From NCBI GenBank assembly GCA_963966185.1, contig CAWZYM010000271.1, positions 984,001 to 1,048,000 on the forward strand: a DNA stretch of 64,000 nucleotides, in the 5' to 3' direction. Position 1 is the stretch's first letter, and each line of letters begins with the position of its first letter. Source of the DNA: Rhabditoides inermis (Eukaryota > Nematoda > Chromadorea > Rhabditida > Rhabditidae). Below are positions 36,077 through 46,877 of this stretch, one piece after another. The notes under the pieces were generated by a model that worked only from the letters and a program-made list of their open reading frames with translations, made no database searches and was not told where the DNA came from. Position numbers and translations under genes: made by a program.

Positions 36077-36643
36077 TCTCGTTCAGACTGCGTCCCCGCA
36101 TCGCCGAGCACGACCCGAGCGTGGAGGCGTTCGTGTCCGAGGTGGCCGAGAACGCCCTCGTCGACGACTCGTTCAACTTTGACGGTCTGTCGTTTCTCTA
36201 CTTCTCATCTCTGTGCGTCTGTCTTTCTCCTCTCTCCCTTCACGTCCTCAATTTAGGTTTGGCGCCATTGTTCAAATCACTAAAATACACTTGACGAATT
36301 TCAGTGTATTTTAGGCATATTTTAGGCGCAATTGTATGAATGTTATTGATTATGGTGATTATGAATTGGTGCGATTCATTTACCGAAAACGTTTGATTGT
36401 TGTATCATTTGAGATGACGACGACGACGAGGAGGAGATTCGAGTGGCGCGAGTGTCTCCGCAGCAGCGCGCCCCGCCCGCGCAAGCTCCGCCCCCGCGTC
36501 CGGCGCCGCCGCCTCCTCGACCTGCTCCTCCGCAGGCGCGAGTCACGCCGTCGCCCCAACCGGCTCTGGCGAATCTCGACTGGCCGGAGAGTGGACCGAT
36601 GGTGCCGCCCCGACCCGCGGCCCATGAGTGGCCGGGGTGCTAG
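26782..36643 (+). CDS. unc-26: Synaptojanin, phosphoinositide phosphatase
   Basis: Dual phosphoinositide phosphatase that uncoats clathrin-coated vesicles at synapses. Thirty-two exons from ATG 26782 to TAG 36643 sum to 3132 nt, 1043 aa. The Sac1 domain covers roughly residues 40-500: [51 protein letters not shown], and the catalytic CX5R in [14 protein letters not shown], then [12 protein letters not shown]. The 5-phosphatase domain covers roughly 510-850: [76 protein letters not shown] and TSDHRPV. Next is the RRM-like DUF1866 region ([15 protein letters not shown]). An acidic run leads to a Pro-rich tail ([19 protein letters not shown]) that may bind SH3 proteins. Both active sites look intact. 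The start Met is the first that fits; a further 5' exon is possible. Confidence 0.95.
27076..27124. repeat. GC-core palindrome in synaptojanin intron 1
   Basis: AATTAGAGAGGGCGC-TGC-GCGCCCTCTCTAATT, an almost perfect 15-bp stem with outer pairing CGTCAACG/CGCTGACG. Same core at 42768, 49060 and 60285. Confidence 0.85.
28970..29015 (+). repeat. (GA)n tract, synaptojanin intron 8
   Basis: Starts at the donor. Intron 9 (29138-29175) has a similar GA run at its donor. Confidence 0.95.
29695..29736 (+). repeat. (CT)n tract, synaptojanin intron 11
   Basis: CT run a few bases after the donor at 29684. Confidence 0.95.
30348..30504 (+). repeat. (GA)n/G-rich purine tract, synaptojanin intron 13
   Basis: About 155 nt of uninterrupted purine on the coding strand directly after the exon holding the Sac1 CX5R motif. 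Confidence 0.95.
31790..31830 (+). repeat. (CT)n tract abutting a synaptojanin acceptor
   Basis: CT run immediately before CTTGCAG at 31830-31836, so it serves as the polypyrimidine tract of the exon that opens the 5-phosphatase domain. Confidence 0.95.
32505..32896. mobile_element. MITE family B, copy 2, in synaptojanin intron 20
   Basis: Ends TTAAAGTGACAATTT and inverse. Reverse complement of the copy at 2672-3066. Confidence 0.8.
34205..34466 (-). repeat. Inverted copy of synaptojanin exon 28/intron 28 in intron 25
   Basis: 262 bp that is the reverse complement of 35217-35476 with only a handful of differences. It includes the last about 60 coding nt of exon 28 ([20 protein letters not shown]), its donor and about 200 nt of intron 28, all antisense. 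Confidence 0.95.
34750..34787 (+). repeat. (GA)n tract, synaptojanin intron 26
   Basis: GA run just downstream of the donor at 34731. Intron 27 (35040-35150) and intron 30 (36030-36073) have the same arrangement. Confidence 0.95.
35217..35476 (+). repeat. Source arm of the intragenic inverted duplication
   Basis: Includes the 3' end of exon 28 and the start of intron 28. Pairs with 34205-34466, enclosing exons 26 and 27 and most of exon 28. Confidence 0.95.
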
Positions 36644-37219
36644 ACAGGAGACGGTTAGTGGCTCGTCGACCAGGCGTGATGAAGTTGGAGTCTTTTCCAG
36701 TGAGAGAGGGGTTTGTTTATTCAAACATGTCTCATTGTGCTGCAGTGTGATCATGCAATAACCGTTTTGTGTTTGCCATATATTGTACACTTTTGATTAA
36801 TTAACCGGTGGGTGGTGTCACTTGGCGATTCCCTTGTGCAATCAAATAATGGTTTTTGTACATTGTGCTTAATTTATATATTTACTGCGATGATTCTGTG
36901 AGTGTATGTAGAGATGTAGAGTAAAGTATATTTTCGTTTTCGAGTTCTTTTTATGAGCTGTAATGGAATAGGTGAAACGTATTCATTCATCATCCAAACA
37001 TCATAGTTTTTGGAGGAAAAATTAAACACTCCTTGTCGATTACGATGAACATTACATTACATTACTTCAATAATCTCCATACTTGGCACTCTTATTCGTT
37101 CTCGTCTCTCGAATTCGTCAGCAAAAAAGTTCATTTTCAACGTTAATTTTTTATTCAAAGTATGCGCATAGAATCTTTGTATGTATTGTTAATGTAAGTG
37201 GTAAGTTCGTCTCTCGTCT
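36644..37219. other. Synaptojanin 3' flank
   Basis: AT-rich 3' UTR/intergenic DNA between two convergent genes. No open frame is supported. Confidence 0.6.
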
Positions 37220-38155
37220 TCATGCGACAGTGGAGACGGAACTGGCGCCTGTGCCATTGACAGTCGACTCCTTGTCCGAATCGTCGTTCACATTAGACAG
37301 CTTCAACTCGCTCCTCCTCCTCTCCTCCTCCACCTGCTCCCTCTTCCGCTCCCTCCTCTTGGGCCCCTCCAGCTTGGACTGCTTGCGCAGCTCGGTCTTC
37401 CGCTTCTCCTCCTCCTCCATCTCCTTCTCCTCTCTCTTCATCTCCCTCCTCTTCTTGTTCACAGCCTCTCTAGAGTGTTCCGCACTCTTCTCGCCACTCC
37501 GCTTTTCTTTTGACTCTATCCGCTCATTCGACTTCTCCTTCGACTTCTCCTTGGATCTTTCCCTCTCCTCTGCGATTCGCTTGTCTCTCATCAACCGCGT
37601 CTCTCCTGCCGCCAGCGGGGGCAGCTGCGCGGCACTCACCCGGTCGTCCGGATTAATCGCCTGCAAGCATTACGGTAATCTACCGTATATCTGTGGTACG
37701 GTACCAGCGGGGTTTCGGGTCCGAAGAGGACGGACGTCTTCCTGTCGACCGTGGCCTTGTCGGCGGTCTTCTTGTCGCGTGTGTTCTTGTCGTTGGTCGC
37801 TTTGTCGTTGGTGGTCCTGTCGGTGGAGGCAGCGTCCTCTCGCGGCGCCGATGGCGCGCGCTGTTCCTAGATATAGTCTCAGTGAACCAGTGATCCTCTC
37901 GCCTTCCGAAACTATCAAACTACTTCATCAAGTCATCAGTTTTTGTTTTGGGCGGATCCGACTCCGTGTCGGCAAGGACTGACCACGGCGCGTCTGTTCC
38001 AGCGCTGTATGCGCTCCACTGGTATGGCGGGTGGGGAGCGGGGCTGGTCGGTCGGCTGAGTGGCATCCGCACGGTCGAAGTCGTCCGGTCGAGGTCTTCG
38101 CCGTCTGCTCAGACATTGCACGAGGGGAGCAACGAGAGCTGAGAATGGGGGTGAG

Positions 38156-38193
<38 letters not shown>

Positions 38194-38800
38194 AGGGGGA
38201 AGAATATACCCATGCTGACGAGAACGGAGAACGCATGTGGTATCAGTGACAGCACGGCATCTAGCATGCCTGAAACCACCACGATGGTGAGACGACGAGC
38301 AGTCGACTGACCAGGGCGGGAGTGATGAGAGAGAATGACCGACGCACCCAGCGACGGCTTGTCCGTCGAGACGAGACGTGGCTTCTGCAAAGATCCGTCG
38401 ACTCGTCCACAGAACGCTCGCGTCCGTGAACACGTGAAACACTTTGTACTTGTCACAATGCACGCCCACACGCATTGCGCCGTGGCAAAGTGGAGCGTGG
38501 TTTACGTATTTCCGAGTATCTCATCACTCGAACTTTCTGCTGAATAGCGTTAGGGTTCGCCGGAATGTGATTCGAGGCGAGATCCATTTTGAAACATGGA
38601 AAAGTCTGCCTTTGACCAGATGAGAATTGAAAGCAACGGAGAATAGACTGATCAACATTCTTCCTCACAAACCGGTTAAGTGTTAGATAAATTATGAAAA
38701 TCACATACGAATCGGTTGAGTGTGAAGGGCGTTTCCGCATTTCCCAACTCTCCGATCACCGCGCCTTGCCGATGCGAATGTTCCGGTCATGAGCTTCTCC
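37220..38800 (-). CDS. Membrane/7TM-like protein with long charged tail, poorly resolved
   Basis: Several minus-strand blocks look coding and phase-compatible. About 38790-38710 gives VIGELGNAETPFTLNRF. About 38590-38510 gives a hydrophilic exon (SNHIPANPNAIQQKVRVM). 38440-38215 gives RRLTIVVVSGMLDAVLSL...FSVLVSM, a TM. 38150-37985 gives FSALVAPLVQCLSRRRRPRP, then RIQRWNRRAV. About 37868-37697 holds an Asp-Lys repeat, NDKATNDKNTRDKKTADK. The last exon, about 37665-37220, is a Lys/Glu/Arg coiled-coil tail (KEKSKEKSNERIESKEKRS). The TM6/TM7-like order suggests a serpentine receptor with an unusual charged cytoplasmic tail, but the tail exons could be a separate gene. The terminal exon is convergent with synaptojanin. 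Confidence 0.4.
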
Positions 38801-39065
38801 CGCGGAGCTTCGTTGCTCGCTGCATTTCATTGTTCATTCATCTCAAAAGCAGTTATTGACTCTAGAAGATGCGATGGACAACTGTGCTTTGTCAGGATGA
38901 GCCTCGAACGCGCTGCTTGTAGCTGACACAGCTAGTCATCTCACTCACCCACCACACCCTTCCCCCCAGTGTCCGTTCGTATCACAAACTCACATCATTA
39001 TCCGTGTAACTCGTACTGCTTCTGCCAGCGTCGCTTCGTGGCAAATCAATTTTTTCCTGAACATC
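38801..39065. other. Intergenic, no gene seen
   Basis: No supported exon. It could include the 5' end of the minus-strand gene at 37.2-38.8 kb. Confidence 0.4.
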
Positions 39066-39335
39066 GGATTGATGAAGAACTCGGGGCGAAAATAGGAATG
39101 CCGGTCGATACGATAGGATACCTCGGAACACGACTCTGGCGAAACGTGTTCTGATGAGATGACTCAAAAAGCTCTGTTTTCGAATTATTTGTTCTTTGTT
39201 CAAATAGCTTAACTGGTTTAGGGCGGAGGCTCAGACTGCAGCCCACCGCTGCCGTACTCGCTATTTACCGCCAGAATCTGGTTCCGGAAACGATGTTATG
39301 GGCAGGTGACTCTTTTCCCAGAGTTTTTCTTTAAC
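39066..39335 (+). mobile_element. MITE family C, copy 1
   Basis: Shares order and wording (GGAATGCCGGTC, CTCGGAACACGA, CAAATAGC.TAACTGG, GGGCGG.G..TCAG) with 41112-41387. This copy is more decayed at the ends. Confidence 0.7.
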
Positions 39336-40013
39336 CAGCCTCACGACGATAGACGTGAATTATCGTTGGAAAATCGCTAGACTATGGTTGGTGTCGTGCC
39401 ATAGTCTGTCTTCGACCCCCGCAGAGTACTCATATGTCTCTTGAATCGAGGGCTACCTTTACCTTTACCTATACGATGACAGTTGGTTCAATACTACTCA
39501 CTTGTCGTATTCAGCGCCGACCGACTTCACCTACAACCACTAGTAACTAGTTTTCCAACACTCACAACCGAACTACCGAACACCGCACATCACACACCAC
39601 CACATCACACAAACTTTTCATTTTTCATAAACTTACGTTAGGTTCTAAGAAATCATTGCGGTTGTGTGTTAGCGTATACGTTTCCTGTACGGGAATTGCG
39701 CTAATCGAATCAAACTTCTTTTTTCTCCCGGAAGACCTCACAAATTCGAACAACTTATTTGCAATTCCGAGAATAGCGTGATCACTAATGTGCCTAATGA
39801 TACGATAGAAAGCATGCGGTCAAGTTGCGTATTATCGCCATAATGTCTCCTTATAATTGTTCGAAGTAGCAAACTTACTGTGGCACGTCGAAGGCGTATT
39901 ATCGCCATAGTTTCTCCTTCTAATTGTTCAAAGTAGCAAAATTACTGTGGCACGTCAAAGTCAAAGCTCACAAGTTTTATCAGAAGAAGTGTCTTCTTCC
40001 TGCTGAATACGAA
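39336..40013. other. Intergenic upstream of the srg-like receptor
   Basis: Contains a direct repeat of about 70 bp (GCGTATTATCGCCATA.TGTCTCCTT and GTAGCAAA.TTACTGTGGCACGTC) at about 39821-39893 and 39892-39960. No gene is seen. Confidence 0.5.
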
Positions 40014-40044
40014 ATGTCTAAGCTGAGACTGGGGCTATTTTTGG

Positions 40045-40691
40045 GGCAATATGGAGTTCACACCATCACACCACCACACCATCACACCATCACACCACCA
40101 CAACTTAGCGCAACCACACTATTCACCACGACTGATTATGTGATGGTGTGGTAGTTTGGTGGTGTGGTGGTGTGAGTGGTGTGATGGTGTGGTGGTGTGA
40201 TTTCCTATATGTGGTGTGGGTGGTGTGGTGGTGTACAGGAGTGGAGGTGTGGGTTGTGTGGGCGAATAGGAAATCACACCATCACACCACCACACCACCA
40301 CACCATCACACCATCATACCACTCACACAACCCACACCTCCACTCCTGTACACCACCACACCACCCATAGGAAATCACACCAGCACATTATCACACTACC
40401 ACACCACTCACACAACCCACACCACCATACTACCACACCATCAACATAATCAGTCGTAGAGAATAGTGTGGTTGTGTTAAGTTGTGGTGGTGTGATGGTG
40501 TTATGTTGTGGTGATGTGGTTGTGTGATGGTGTGATAGTGTGATTGTGTGGTGGTGTGGTGGTGTGGTGGTGTGGTGGTGTGATGGTGTGGTGGTGTGAT
40601 GGTGTGAACTCCATATTGCCGGTTGTGTGAGTGGTGTAGTGGTGTGATGGTGTGGTGGTGTGGTGGTGTGATGGTGTGGTTTCCTATTCGC
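40045..40691. mobile_element. Low-complexity foldback element (CACCACACCAT units) with 10-bp target duplication
   Basis: Built almost wholly of CACACCA(C/T) units and their complement. An outer inverted pair (GGCAATATGGAGTTCACACC ... GGTGTGAACTCCATATTGCC, about 40045-40620) encloses nested pairs (AACCCACACCTCCACTCCTG and inverse near 40230-40350). A GT-rich tail runs to 40691. The 10-bp direct repeat CTATTTTTGG flanks it at 40035-40044 and 40692-40701. Removing one copy restores the receptor frame. Confidence 0.8.
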
Positions 40692-41111
40692 CTATTTTTG
40701 GCGTATGGCTCTTTCGGAATCGCTTTTTACATTTTGGTTCTCGTAGCTCTCTGGAAAAGAAGGAAGCATTTTCACAAACATTTTCTCGTCTTGATTTATT
40801 TGTCGGCGGGAGTGGTGAGTATTCTTGCAATCAAAAGAAAAAAACTGAATCGGACGCGTACTCTTGTTAGAACATTTTCACGTGTTTCTATCTTCAAAGA
40901 TCCCTGGAAATACAACTGCGAATGGTGAGCGTGTTGAAAAGGAAAATTCGTAAATTGTAAATCTCTCCCTATTTCCCGAATGAAGGCTTCTTTGCTCCTT
41001 TCCTCAACTCGTTTCCACCGTTTCTCTCCACAATTATTTCATTTTTCTCTTATTCAATGGCTTTTGCGCAGTATTCATCTAATCTGGCTGTTTCGTTTAA
41101 CAGGTTTGTTT

Positions 41112-41387
41112 GTTAAAGAAGAACTCCGATGAAAAATGGAATGCCGGTCAAGGGGGGCAAAATGATACTTCGGAACACGATTCTGACAATAAAAAGTCTG
41201 AGAGGCTTCAAAAAGTTACGTTTTTGAATTATTTATTACGATTCCTTTGTCCAAATAGCCTAACTGGACGGGGGCGGAGCCTCAGGCTGCTCCCCCCCCC
41301 TCCCCACTCGCGATTTCCCGCCAAAACTTGTTCCGGGCGCGCTAATGTTTTGGGCGGTGACTCTTTCCCCGGAGTTCTTCTTTAAAA
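41112..41387. mobile_element. MITE family C, copy 2, with intact TIRs
   Basis: Ends TTAAAGAAGAACTCCG and CGGAGTTCTTCTTTAAA. Lies in the intron after the TM3 exon of the srg-like gene. A second copy is at 39066-39335. Confidence 0.8.
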
Positions 41388-41705
41388 GTGAAAACAAATT
41401 TCGATTAGTATCTAAATTGTTACAAAAATTCAGATTCACAAGCATTGCACTGGGACTAAGAATGGGAAAAGGTTGCTAAAAACGCGTGTTGTTCAAACTA
41501 ATTTTTTTCTAGATCTGGCGCGCATACCTTATTCCCTCGTCGTTCATATGTGTTTATATTGATATTGCCAGTTGTGTTTACGTATCCTATCATGACCGAT
41601 AGCGTCATATTTAAAATAAACGAAAACGGTGTATTTGGACTCTCACCTAGTATGGTAGGCATTACTGTATTTTCTACCGTAATATGAGAGAAGCGAGAAA
41701 TGAAG

Positions 41706-41710
41706 AGATA

Positions 41711-41761
<51 letters not shown>
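41706..41761 (+). repeat. (GA)n microsatellite
   Basis: Pure GA run in an intron of the srg-like gene. Confidence 0.95.
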
Positions 41762-41764
<3 letters not shown>

Positions 41765-42606
41765 GAGCACGATCCAAATGAAAAACACTGTGTGAGGGTG
41801 AACATTTAGGGCAGCAGTATGTATTGCAGTCGTCGTTTTCGCATTAGTGATTTTCTCACTAAACTTTCTCGTCAACTTGGCATCTATTTGTATTCTTATG
41901 ATAAACCACAAGACGGTAGTCATTTAAAATTCAATTATGTGTTTATGTAAATCCATCATATTATAGTATAAATGTATGTACTATGTATTCTGCTAGTGTT
42001 TAGATTGCTCCACGTTATAAAAAACAACTTTTTCTCATTGGATTCGTGCAGTTCGTCATTCAACTTTTCTTATTTTTCATCACGGTAATAGTTGCGTTTT
42101 TATAGGGGTTCCCCTCGGAAACGTATGCAAAAAGTATTAGCGTTTACCTGGGTCCTGGAAGCGTTTATGATTCATGTACAAAGGAACTCGCACGGAAAAA
42201 GAGTATCTGCATTCTCTGTAGTCAAATACTCGAACACGACGCCTTCAACTGTTTCCTTTTCTCGTTCTCAGCTCACCCGCTTCCTGGCTCTCTATGTCTC
42301 GCCGGTATTCATGGAATACTCTGCGATTCTCGTGCCGTTCGGAAGTGATGCTATCACTCTATCACCTCCCTGGGTGATTGTCATGTGCAGGTGAGGGGAG
42401 AGAGAGAGAGAGAGGGGGGAGGGAAAGAGGGGGGAGATGAGCGAATTTCCTTTTGCAGTGCCGAAGTGAAGATGTTCATCTGGAGACCACCGCGTTGTCG
42501 CGGAGGGAGAGTGAATGCAGTGGGCACCGGCAGAAACACTTCTGTCGCATTCAAACACGGATTCATGATAACCGCAGAGACCCCAGTCGCCACCGCAGCC
42601 AACTGA

Positions 42607-43695
42607 AGTTTCATTATCTTTCAAAAGTACTTCCAAGTAAAAGTAGTTGGTTTGTACTGTTGTCTCAGTTGAGCAAAAGGACTGACATGTTTTCAATGGA
42701 GACATGTGCCAACAGGCTCTCAGCATAGTTTTTGAGCATTCTAGCGCGCGGAAACATCCAGTACAAACGAGAGGGCGCTGGCGCGCCCTCTCTAATGTGT
42801 TCCTCTAACTTTTATTCAATTATTCGTTCTTTCAAAAGTCCATTTGAAAAAGTTTTGTGATTAGACAGTTACAAATAAAGTAAACATTTAGTCATTGCAA
42901 AAGACAATTCACTTCACGTTTCCTGTTTGCAAATAGCGTGTTAGTGAGAATTGTTAAAATGTTGGCAATCAGGAACTCGCGCCACGCACCACCGCACCAC
43001 TACACTACCAAGCCACCACTTTATACATACATTACTGCACAAAATCTTAGTCTTGCGGAACAACTTTTCTCAGCGGCGAGGCGCCGCTGAGAAAAGTTGC
43101 GCGCGTTGCGGCACGCACGTGGGTATGTAAATGCGAGGACACGTCTTACTGGTCGCTCATTGGCCAAAACGCCTTAGCCTGCGCGCCCGATTGCGTGCGT
43201 GGCGTCCGCGTCGCGCTGTCCCTGAGAACTGTTTTCTATTGAGAGTTCCGCGAATAATTCGCTGTGGGTCGTAAGTAACAGCGTTTCAACTCTTATCAAT
43301 CATCATTCCACCAGAATAGACTGCACACACTGTATGCAGAGCAAAGCGTTAGACTCACATGCCATTCTTTGTGTGCGCGCATGCGATTCGGTCTTTTCGA
43401 CTCGCGCTCGTCTAACGCCGATAACGCGGTGAGGGCAGGATGAAGAGATTTATCGTCCATCGGCAAGACACTTATGTAGAGGACAGAGTAGTCGCACAGT
43501 TTGCAATGCACAACGTGAAAAAGACTGAAATGTATTTTCAGTGTTTTATATATGTATGTATTCTTTTTTTCTTAAAGAATAGACATTTCGTTTTGCGTTC
43601 CGCGTTTCTCATTTTAACGGCCGTATCACAGCCAGCGTTGCCGAACAATTGGCGAGCTCGTCTAGTACTTGAGCAGGCGACGCGGGTTCGATCTA
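42607..43695. other. Intergenic, two GC-core palindromes
   Basis: GAGAGGGCGCTGGCGCGCCCTC at about 42768-42794 matches the intron 1 palindrome. CTTTTCTCAGCGGCG / CGCCGCTGAGAAAAG at about 43066-43098 is a separate 15-bp stem with almost no loop. No gene is seen. At 43640-43695 a B-box-like GGGTTCGATC is cut by the Tc1-like insertion. Confidence 0.6.
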
Positions 43696-46663
43696 CAGTG
43701 GCGGCCAAAAAGGTATCACCTTTTGGTTTTTGCTTCCTAAAACTATTCAAATGAAAGATAGAGGTCCCATCTTTTGCACACCGTTTTCTGGACTCCATTT
43801 GGACCTAATACCATGTTTCATATTCATCTCCCTCTCATCTCTCGGTTACAGTAGACGGATTACTGTATTCACAAAATCATCATTTTCTCGTTTTCAACTT
43901 TGAAAAATTACTGTGATCAAACCACACTTCAAAAAAAGTTCTACCCACCATTTTTGGGTATAACCATTCATTGAGCACCCAAAAACACCTTGATTTCATA
44001 TTACATGATTAATTACTTGAATTTAAATGAGCAATAAAGAAACAACATCAAAAATGCAAAACTCTTATTTTAACAAAGCCTAACTATACTATAAAATGAT
44101 ATAATGGCCTGAAACTCTCTCAGTACTTCGTAGGGTGTTCCTTGTTCACGATTTCGGCCTGGCAGCGGCGAGGCATCGAATCGATCAGCTTGTGGAGAGT
44201 CGCGGCACTAGTCACCCAGTACACTGTATGCCGCAATACGATACCTAACGTGTTCAAAAAGTACTCCGACGCTCATGTTATCTCTCTTTTGAAGAGTTCT
44301 GGTCGTCCTGGTACTGCTTCTTCCACTACGGATCGAAACATCCTCCGGATCTCAAAAGAGAACCCGCGGGCGACCGCGCCGCGCACGAGATCTTTCTCAA
44401 TCAATTAGAGATCGTTCTTGAGAACGTTCTCACAAGCAAATGGCAACAGGTCACCCCCCACACCTCGCTATGTTATGATGGAATCTTGTAGGTATGCCCC
44501 ATACCAAGCCCTAGCCAAAAATAAAAATCTCGGAGAGCACCGGAAGAGTCTTAATTAGTCACCGAAAGTTCACGTGCATTTCGATGCGCGATAGGTCATT
44601 GCGCATGACATCCCGAAATGCGGTCAACGAAACAACGGTTCGGCGGCCTAGTGGCTAGTGAGCTAACTTATAATTAGTGGTGACCAAGGTTCGGTCACCG
44701 TCGGTGCAAAACTTTTTGCCGAATTTGAAACACATTTTACGAGAGAGAAAAAAACACAAGTATGGGATCATATAAAAACTAACTTTTTCAGAAGTTATTT
44801 GAATTATTTAAAGACTCTCATGTGCTTCGTTGGGAAGATTGATGACAGGATAACTAATTTTCCCGCTTCACAGTCGATTTATGCTCTGATAATGCAAGTA
44901 AGAAGAAAGTAACCAATCAAAGATAAAAAAATTCAACAATTTTCCGTTTCTGATGTAAAGACTTGATGCAAAAATGTGTTTCAAATTTGGCAAAACGTTT
45001 TGCACCGACAGCGACCGTACCTTGGTTGTCAGTAATTCAGAGATAGTTCACTAGCCACTAGGCCGCTGAACCGTTGTTTCGCTGTTCGCATTCCGGGATG
45101 TCATGCGCAATGACCTATCGCACGTGAACTTCGGGTGACTAATTAAGACACTTCCGGTAGGGACCGCAACGTGAGGTGTAAAGTTTGTGTCGAAATCATG
45201 TAACATTTTCTGACTGGACGCGTTACTCGTTGTAATTAGCGTAGAACGATTCGCCCTTCCGCGCTGATTCCAACGGTATTCCATTTATGGGAAAATGTGC
45301 CCCGTAAAGTAGTGAAAATCGATAAAGAGTGATATGATGACGTCATATTTCTTTGATCTAGCCGCCATTGCCCAAAATGAGTAATGAAAAATGATGTCAT
45401 AAGAGACGTATTTCATCAAGTACTGATTGATTACAATCAAACGAAGCATAGTGGTACTATTAGAAATGAATATATTCATAATTTAACTATGAATGACGTC
45501 ATCAGTTCTTTGATCTCGCCGCCCTCTGTCGCACTTTCCCTGTGTGAGCGCGCGCTCAGGTGCGCGCGCGCCGCGCGGAATTAGAGCGCAATGTGAACGA
45601 TGAACCCTATGAACAATATATATTTTTGAAATCAGCTTAAAACTAACTACTTTAATAAATCAATTGCTATATAAGATCCAAACATCTGAAATTCTCATTG
45701 TGGTCCCTACACTTCCGGTGCTCTCCGAGATTTTTAATTTTGACTAAGGCTTGGTATGGGGCATACCTACAAGATTCCATCATAACATAGCGAGTTGTGG
45801 GGGGTGACCTGTTGTCATTTGCTTGTCAGAGGTTCTCATGAAGGTGCGGCCCTGGATTCGCCAAACTCATAGTCGGAACTACGTCTTCCAGCAAAACAAT
45901 GACTTGAACCACTCTTTCAAGCACTGCAAGATCGGTTTATAGAAATGTCCAATTTTGTCATTGCACCATCTTCTCTAAGAACGTGTTCAACAAGGACAAG
46001 TGGAGAGTCATGGAGTGGCCGAGCCAGTCGCTGGACCTCAACTCGATCGAGCACCTCTGGGAAGAGCTCGATCGACGGACTCGCACGATTCGGGTCTAGA
46101 ATGCGGACGAGAAGTTCGGGTTGCTCGAGCAGGAGTGGAAGAAGATAGAGCTTGCGGCCCTCCACAAGCTGATCAATTCTATGCGCCACCGCAGCCAGGC
46201 CGTTATCGTGAACATGGGACACCCTACGAAGTACTGAGAGAGTTTCAGGTCATCATATCATTTTATAGTTTAGTTAGGCTTTGTGAAAGTTAGAAATTTG
46301 CAATTATTTGATGTGGTTTCTTTATTGCTCGTTTAAGTTCAAGTAATTAATCATGTAATATGAACTCAAGGTGTTTTTGGATGCCTAATGAATGGTTATA
46401 CCCAAAAATGGTAGGTAGAATTTTTTTGGATCTGTGGGTTGGTCACAGGAATTTTTCAAAGTTAAAAACGAGAAAATGTCGATTTTGTGAATACAGTAAT
46501 CCGCCTACTGTTACCGAGAGATGAAAGAAGGAAGAATATGAAACATGGTATTAGGTCCGAATGGAGTCCTGAGAACGGTGTGAGAAATATGGGAGCTCTA
46601 TCTTTCATTTGAATAGTTTTAGAGAGCAAAAACCAAAAGGTGATACCTTTTTGGCCGCCACTG
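43696..46663 (+). mobile_element. Decayed Tc1/mariner-family transposon with long TIRs
   Basis: Ends CAGTGGCGGCCAAAAAGGTA and inverse, flanked by TA on both sides (43694-43695, 46664-46665). TIRs are about 500 bp. The transposase is in pieces. The helix-turn-helix region lies at 44270-44400 (SGRPGTASSTTDRNILRIS, PRAT). The C-terminal catalytic end at 45840-46240 contains WPSQSLDLNSIEHLWEEL, broken by stops and frameshifts. The central catalytic part is replaced by a nested MITE. Non-functional. Confidence 0.85.
44412..45840. mobile_element. Large MITE nested in the Tc1-like element
   Basis: Inverted ends ACAAGCAAATG.CAACAGGTC and ACCCCCCACA, with GGTATGCCCCATACCAAG further in, pair between 44412-44690 and about 45050-45840. 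Internal GGCGGCCTAGTGGCTAGTGAGC and inverse are A-box-like. It replaces the catalytic core of the host transposase. Confidence 0.7.
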
Positions 46664-46877
46664 TATATTAAGTCAGAATTCATAACAATTCAACAAGCGA
46701 TTGTTTTCGTACAGTAATGATGGACAGTTCGAATCGTCCAGAACAATGCTGTTTAACGACCCCTGACACTGACTAAACACATACGGAGAATGGAGCTGTG
46801 TGCACAGGCGACTGTGAATCGGTGGATACGTGAGGTATAAAAGCGTACTGCCACTCTCAATAGCTATATTAAAAGAT

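Larger units (their letters stand above)
40014..42606 (+). pseudogene. srg/srv-like chemoreceptor, disrupted by a foldback element
   Basis: ATG 40014 opens MSKLRLGLFL. The frame resumes after the insert with LFLAYGSFGIAFYILVLVAL, TM1. Later exons give TM3 (about 40985-41102, IISFFSYSMAFAQYSSNLAV then SFNR) and TM4/loop 2 (about 41514-41648, LILPVVFTYPIMTDSVIFKI). TM5 follows (about 41809-41915, IAVVVFALVIFSLNFLVNLA), a TM6 piece (about 42052-42084), then TM7 and tail (42271-42391, 42459-42606, SDAITLSPPWVIVMCSAEVK). The SD..TLS.PW motif and NR after TM3 fit srg/srv as I know them. Exon 1 is split by the 647-bp element at 40045-40691, which brings stops, so the allele should be null. A MITE lies in the intron after TM3. 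Confidence 0.6.

Noticed and set aside
37083..37982. 299-aa plus-strand Ser/Leu-rich frame
   Set aside because: Antisense shadow of the Lys/Glu-rich minus-strand exons.
40045..40691. CRISPR-like array of short repeats
   Set aside because: Units are contiguous simple repeats in inverted blocks, with no unique spacers; eukaryotic context.
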